Shown one piece after another: positions 60,032 through 64,000 of a stretch of DNA of 64,000 nt (position 1 is its first letter; every line of letters starts with the position of its first letter). A program made the position numbers and the translations under genes. The notes below the pieces were generated by a model. It did not search any database. It saw only the letters and a program-made list of their open reading frames with translations, and had not been told where the DNA came from. This stretch comes from Terriglobia bacterium. GTDB lineage: Bacteria > Acidobacteriota > Terriglobia > Bryobacterales > UBA6623. The DNA lies in the NCBI GenBank assembly GCA_009841225.1, contig VXMF01000024.1, positions 1 through 64,000 of the forward strand. Reading direction: 5' to 3'.

Positions 60032-62742
60032 CGAAATCTTGTCACGACGCTCGCAGGGAGTCCTCGAGTGCGGGCAGGGACGGTCGGCCCAGACCCGGCA
60101 GGCGACCGCCGCTGTCCGTGGGCCACTGTCCGAGAGCGACCGCCGCGGCCTTGGTCTTCGCCGCCGCTATCGCGGCTCAACAGCCGACAGAAGAAGTCAA
60201 GCCAGAGCCCGACACCGATTCGGGAACCGAACAGTCAGAGGCAGCCGCAGGGCGCACGGCGTTGAACCTGCTGGGCGAAGTGGATTCCGGCGGGGGCGAA
60301 GGTCGGCGGAACGAGAACGTCCGAATCACGTTGATCGACAACAACGTCCTCCGCGAGCTCACCACTCGGATGGGCACCACTGCTATCGTCCCGACCGACG
60401 TGCGCATCGATCAGCGCTACTTCGCCGCCGAGTTCGGCCAGCCACCGAGGCGGTTGCGACAGGCGGTGTTGGCACCGGTTGCGCAGGCCCACGGCACTCT
60501 TCGCTGGATGCACCAGAACAGCGTCACGAGCGCGCGCTCGTTCTTCCAGGCCGGCGGCGTTCGACCGGCCCACGACAACTCGTACGGGTTCACGGTCGGC
60601 CTGCCAGCCTGGAGCGGCGCGTCGCTCATGCTTGACGGCAGCCAAGTGCGCTCCCGCGGCAACGTAAACGGCAACGTGCTCGTGCCAGCAACGGACGAGC
60701 GCACGCCGCTAGCGACGGACCCGGCGCGCCGCGCGTATGTCCAGCGCCTGCTGGACGCCTACCCCAACGAACTGCCGAACCGAACCGACATCAACCCGCG
60801 CGCGCTGAACACGAACGATATCCAAGCCATCAACAACGACCGCGGCTCGGTGCGTCTGCGCCAAGCCATCCGCGAGAACGACGAGTTGGTCCTCAATTAC
60901 AGCCACACCGGACAGAAGGTTGACGCATTCCAACTGGTGGGCGGCCAGAACCCCGACACCACCACCAAGAACCATGTCGCCGCGGCAACATGGAACCGAA
61001 CTTGGTCGCCAGCGACGACCACCAGCCTGACGGCAGCGTACGAGCGGGTCGCCAGCCTGCTCGTTCCCGAGGAATCCTCGGTGGGGCCGCTCGTGCTGAC
61101 CGGATTCGTGGTCGAGTTCCTCGGACCCAGCTCGAACATACCCATCGACCGGGCCCTGAACCGCTTCACCTACGCCGCGAGGGCCGAGCACCTCGCTGGA
61201 AATCACAAATGGACGATCGGAGCAGAGCTGACCCGCAGGCAAGTCAACGGATCGGAAGCTGAGAGCCACCGCGGGCTGTTCTTCTTCCGCAACGACTTCG
61301 GGCGAGACGCAATCACCAACATCCGCCTGGGCACGCCGAGCGTGTACCGCGTCGCCGTCGGCAGCATCCATCGCGGATTCCGCAATTGGGCCATGCAGTA
61401 CTACGTCGGCGACGAATGGAAGGCCGCCAAGGCGCTGACGTTCAACATCGGGCTGCGCTTCGAGCCCGTCTCCGCGCCAGCTGAGGTGCAAGGCTTGACC
61501 GAAATCCCGTACGACTGCGACTGCAACAACTTTGCGCCGAGGTTCGGCTTCGCCTATGACCTAGGCCGCCACGCCGGGGTGTTGCGGGGATCCTACGGGA
61601 TCCACTACGGCCAGATCTTCGACGTCACGTACGGGCAGTCGCGCTTCAGTCCGCCTCAGAACCTCAACATCGCGGTCCAAGTCCCAGACTTGGTAGAGCC
61701 CCTGAATCGACTCAAGCCCTCCGATCTCAACCCCAACGCACGGTCAACCGTTTTCCAGATGGACCCCGAGCTGGCCACCCCGTACTCGCACCAATACGGA
61801 CTGGACTGGCAGATTCCGCTCGGCGGGGACTGGACCCTGAGCCTGGGGTACGTGGGCAGCCGGACACACAAGCTGCTGACGCTGTGGTACACCAATCGCG
61901 CCCAGCCGGTGCCCGGCATCCCCCAGACCACGCGCACCGTCAACCAACGAAGACCCGACGCCCGCTTCTTTGACAACCGGTTGGGCCTCAATGGCTCGAG
62001 AGCGTATTTCGACGCGGGAAAGGCCACGCTCCGCATCCCCTCTTGGAAAGGTCTCTCCTTGGACGCCTCGTATTGGTGGAGCAAGGCGATCGACCTCGGG
62101 AACGACTTCTCCAATACCGCGTCAGGGCGCTCCGGCAGGCTGGGGCGCAGCCAGTCGGAATTCAATTCGCACGCCGAATTGCGGGCAGTGAGCTCGTTCG
62201 ATCAGCCCCACGCCATGCTCGTCCAATTGCAGTGGCGTGCACCGACCCCGCCGGGTGCGCTGCAAGCCGCGCTTGGCGGCTGGCAGCTGAGCGCTGTGGT
62301 GCTGGGCAAGTCAGGCACTCCGTTCGACGTAATCTCCGGCTCGGACGGAGAGGGTTTCGGGAACGTCGATGGCTCGCCCAGCGACCGTCCGAACCTAGTG
62401 GATCCAGCCGTCCTGGGTCGCTCGGCGGACGATCCAGACACGTCTGCCGGGCAATTGCCAAAATCGGCGTTCGAGTTCATCCAGCCGCACGACACGGCAG
62501 GCAACCTAGGGCGCAACGTATTCCGGAAGGACGGAATCTTCAACATCAACCTCGCCGCTTCCAAGGAATGGGCCCTCCCCGGCGACACTAGCCTCCTATT
62601 TCGGGCTGAGAGCCTGAACCTGTTTAACCACCCGCAATTCGCCGAGCCGGGACGGGAGCTGACCTCGCCAAATTTCGGCCAGATCACCAATACTCTCAAC
62701 GACGGAAGGGCCTTCAAGTTCAGCTTGGAACTGTCCTTCTAA
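60028..62742 (+). CDS. TonB-dependent receptor-like outer-membrane beta-barrel
   Basis: 904 aa. A hydrophobic segment (ATAAALVFAAAIAAQQ) about 38 residues in suggests either a long n-region or a real start at GTG 60118. The barrel part matches Oar-like receptors (MQYYVGDEWKAAKALTFNIGLRFEPVSAP, NNFAPRFGFAYDLGRHAGVLRGSYGIHYGQIFDVTY, YSHQYGLDWQIPLGGDWTLSLGYVGSRTHKL, RAESLNLFNHPQFAEPG). The C-terminus ends FKFSLELSF with the terminal Phe of outer-membrane barrels. It lacks the carboxypeptidase-regulatory domain and a typical plug; a 130-residue unrecognised N-terminal part replaces them. Overlaps the enolase gene by 4 bases. Confidence 0.88.
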   Translation: MTKSCHDARRESSSAGRDGRPRPGRRPPLSVGHCPRATAAALVFAAAIAAQQPTEEVKPEPDTDSGTEQSEAAAGRTALNLLGEVDSGGGEGRRNENVRITLIDNNVLRELTTRMGTTAIVPTDVRIDQRYFAAEFGQPPRRLRQAVLAPVAQAHGTLRWMHQNSVTSARSFFQAGGVRPAHDNSYGFTVGLPAWSGASLMLDGSQVRSRGNVNGNVLVPATDERTPLATDPARRAYVQRLLDAYPNELPNRTDINPRALNTNDIQAINNDRGSVRLRQAIRENDELVLNYSHTGQKVDAFQLVGGQNPDTTTKNHVAAATWNRTWSPATTTSLTAAYERVASLLVPEESSVGPLVLTGFVVEFLGPSSNIPIDRALNRFTYAARAEHLAGNHKWTIGAELTRRQVNGSEAESHRGLFFFRNDFGRDAITNIRLGTPSVYRVAVGSIHRGFRNWAMQYYVGDEWKAAKALTFNIGLRFEPVSAPAEVQGLTEIPYDCDCNNFAPRFGFAYDLGRHAGVLRGSYGIHYGQIFDVTYGQSRFSPPQNLNIAVQVPDLVEPLNRLKPSDLNPNARSTVFQMDPELATPYSHQYGLDWQIPLGGDWTLSLGYVGSRTHKLLTLWYTNRAQPVPGIPQTTRTVNQRRPDARFFDNRLGLNGSRAYFDAGKATLRIPSWKGLSLDASYWWSKAIDLGNDFSNTASGRSGRLGRSQSEFNSHAELRAVSSFDQPHAMLVQLQWRAPTPPGALQAALGGWQLSAVVLGKSGTPFDVISGSDGEGFGNVDGSPSDRPNLVDPAVLGRSADDPDTSAGQLPKSAFEFIQPHDTAGNLGRNVFRKDGIFNINLAASKEWALPGDTSLLFRAESLNLFNHPQFAEPGRELTSPNFGQITNTLNDGRAFKFSLELSF

Positions 62743-62806
62743 GGGGTGCCCGGACGGGCCCTCCGGCCAAAGTGGGGCGGCGCGAGTCGCGCTAGCGCCC
62801 GGACAT

Positions 62807-62842
62807 ACACTTGCGGCAGAACCCTTGCCCTGACTCAAGTGT
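62807..62842 (+). terminator. Inverted repeat after the receptor-like gene
   Basis: ACACTTG-(22 nt)-CAAGTGT, 64 bases after the receptor stop. It could form a terminator stem or serve as an operator for the toxin-antitoxin pair downstream. Confidence 0.3.
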
Positions 62843-62889
62843 GTTCAGGAGGCGGCAGTCTTGTAGCGATATGAGATATACTTGTTCTA

Positions 62890-63171
62890 TTGGCGATACG
62901 GAATATCCGGCATGCAGGCTTGCGCCGGCTGTTCGAACACGGAGACAGGTCCAAGCTGCATCCGGCGCACGTGAACCGGATCCGGGATATCCTGTTGGCC
63001 TTGGACGGAGCAGACGCCCTAGGCGAGTTGTCCGAGCCTTTCTACCGGCTGCATCCGCTGAAGGGGGATCGCAAGGGCCAGTGGGCCGTGGCAGTCTCGC
63101 GAATGTGGCGGATCGTGTTCCGCGTCGAGGGCAACGACGTGCTGGATGTTGACCTGATGGACTATCACTAG
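62890..63171 (+). CDS. higB: HigB-type toxin
   Basis: 93-aa RelE/ParE-superfamily mRNA interferase. The N-terminus MAIRNIRHAGLRRLFEHGDRS is typical of HigB, and HPLKGDRKGQWAVAVSRMWRIVFRVEGNDVLDVDLMDYH is the conserved catalytic C-terminal half. It starts at TTG; the stop TGA 15 bases upstream leaves no other start. In HigBA the toxin precedes the antitoxin, as here. Confidence 0.92.
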   Translation: MAIRNIRHAGLRRLFEHGDRSKLHPAHVNRIRDILLALDGADALGELSEPFYRLHPLKGDRKGQWAVAVSRMWRIVFRVEGNDVLDVDLMDYH

Positions 63172-63180
63172 GGGGGCATC

Positions 63181-63543
63181 ATGAGCGAGAACAAGGACAG
63201 CGTAGGATACGACGCTTGGCTGCGACGTCACCCGTCGCATCCGGGACGGCATATCTACCACGGCTGCATGGAGGATCCGCTGGGAGAGAGCAGCCTGACT
63301 GTCAGCGAGACGGCGCACAAGCTCGGCGTGTCGCGGGTAGCGCTCTCGCGCGTGCTCAACGGGCGGGCGGGCATCTCGGTGTCGCTGGCCCTGAAGCTGG
63401 AAGCGGCAGGCTGGGGCACGGCCGATGTGTGGCTGCGGCGGCAAGCCCAGTACGATCTGGCACGGGAGCGGAACCGCCTAGGACAATGGCCCGGCGGGGC
63501 AGCCGGCCCCGAGGATGCCGAGATCGCGGCCGAGGCCGCCTGA
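63181..63543 (+). CDS. higA: HigA-type antitoxin (HTH)
   Basis: 120-aa helix-turn-helix (XRE/HigA) protein directly downstream of the toxin. HPSHPGRHIYHGCMED is the HigA N-terminal motif. LTVSETAHKLGVSRVALSRVLNGRAGISVSLALKLEAAG (about 39-77) is the DNA-binding domain and VWLRRQAQYDLAR the C-terminal motif. A GGGGGGCATC ribosome site precedes the ATG. The alanine/glutamate-rich tail is a little longer than usual. Confidence 0.93.
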   Translation: MSENKDSVGYDAWLRRHPSHPGRHIYHGCMEDPLGESSLTVSETAHKLGVSRVALSRVLNGRAGISVSLALKLEAAGWGTADVWLRRQAQYDLARERNRLGQWPGGAAGPEDAEIAAEAA

Positions 63544-63800
63544 GGGAATTCCGCACTCCTCTTCCGAGCGGGCCGACGTGAGGAGTTCCTACAACCAGTC
63601 CATCATGCATCCGCTGCGCCAGCTGGCGGCGGAGAAGCATTCCCATCGGGCCGGGTGACGAAGTCCTGGGGCGGGCTTCTGCGCCCGTGCGGACGATGGT
63701 CCATGTGACGCAAGCAGAGAGCACGCCTCAGCGATTCTCGGATCTACGCCTGCGTCGAATATGACCAAGCGCTAGGGGCCGCGATAGCATGGGGAGGGCT
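63544..63800. other. 257-bp intergenic region, nothing recognised
   Basis: Between the HigBA pair and the FAH gene. No terminator with a T-run, no RNA gene. Confidence 0.4.
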
Positions 63801-64000
63801 ATGCGACTCTGCACGTTCGAATACTCCGGAGCGACCGAGGCAGGCATTCTCAAGGACGGCAAGGTCCTTCCGATCAGCCAACTCAACAGCAAACGAGGGG
63901 CTAATTTCCCCCTAGCGCTGCTGCCATTGATCCGGTCCGACGAGGCACCAGCCCTGAGTGCCTTGGCACAAGGCGTGGAAGCGGAGATCCCGCTGGAGGA
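63801..64000 (+). CDS. Fumarylacetoacetate hydrolase (FAH) family protein, N-terminal part
   Basis: The gene runs off the right edge; 66 codons are visible. MRLCTFEYSGATEAGILKDGKVLPISQLN is the characteristic N-terminal domain opening of FAH-family hydrolases. FAH-family members include 2-keto-3-deoxy sugar-acid hydrolases, which fits the enolase-superfamily gene nearby. GGGGAGGG stands 3 bases before the ATG. Confidence 0.75.
   Translation, partial: MRLCTFEYSGATEAGILKDGKVLPISQLNSKRGANFPLALLPLIRSDEAPALSALAQGVEAEIPLE

Noticed and set aside
1..64000. CRISPR arrays, rRNA and tRNA genes
   Set aside because: No regularly spaced repeats and no recognisable rRNA or tRNA sequence in any intergenic stretch; a tRNA covariance search could not be run.

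Overview
The window is a high-GC bacterial chromosome segment with about 43 supported genes, many of them exported. Its gene content points to an acidobacterium of the Bryobacterales/Solibacter type, probably marine or host-associated. The markers are planctomycete-type cytochrome c proteins (DUF1549/1553, DUF1592) paired with Tat-exported DUF1501/DUF1552 proteins, Oar-like TonB-dependent receptors, CRTAC1/ASPIC proteins, TPR proteins, a GWxTD-like protein and many Gfo/Idh/MocA-, sulfatase- and SMP-30-type catabolic genes. This placement is inferred from gene families only. I saw no rRNA, tRNA or CRISPR array.

Layout. 1-5335: partial GWxTD-like gene, hisS, a class III CoA-transferase divergent from a secreted oxidoreductase (with a perfect 15-bp inverted repeat between them), and a PemK-type toxin-antitoxin pair. 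5568-8664: DUF1800 + DUF1501 pair. 8860-16121: tagaturonate epimerase (uxaE), an N-formylglutamate amidohydrolase/carboxylate-amine ligase pair, an ECF sigma factor with two small membrane proteins, an orphan AbiEi-like antitoxin and uronate isomerase (uxaC). 16170-24247: Tat-exported phosphodiesterase, proC, cytoplasmic sulfatase, and a DUF1592 + DUF1552 operon. 24472-28815: the glycine cleavage operon gcvT-gcvH-gcvPA-gcvPB behind a recognisable promoter. 28830-39634: a collapsed TonB-receptor remnant, two TPR proteins, a CRTAC1 protein, a DUF4143 ATPase pseudogene, a spermidine-synthase-like membrane protein with a TPR tail, and a seven-heme cytochrome with a TPR tail. 40238-56958: an Oar-like receptor divergent from a PSCyt1/DUF1549/DUF1553 + DUF1501 pair, an Uma2 pseudogene, a TnpB element, then PPC protein + Ig-like/DUF1549/DUF1553 + DUF1501. 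57532-64000: SMP-30 lactonase, lipocalin-like protein, enolase-superfamily enzyme and an overlapping TonB-receptor-like gene, a HigBA pair, and the start of a FAH-family gene.

Functionally, two themes stand out. First, sugar-acid catabolism: UxaC and UxaE interconvert galacturonate, tagaturonate and fructuronate. The cluster near the 3' end (lactonase, sugar-acid dehydratase-like enolase, outer-membrane receptor, FAH protein) has the logic of an oxidative non-phosphorylating sugar pathway. Second, four separate DUF1501-, DUF1552- or DUF1800-type secreted modules lie in one 64-kb stretch, each with a different partner.

The most unusual object is at 49500-50823. A TnpB RNA-guided nuclease gene with an intact RuvC triad is bounded by 24-bp imperfect terminal inverted repeats and an exact 8-bp target duplication. 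IS200/IS605-type TnpB carriers do not have this architecture. The insertion appears to have split the promoter of the operon downstream.
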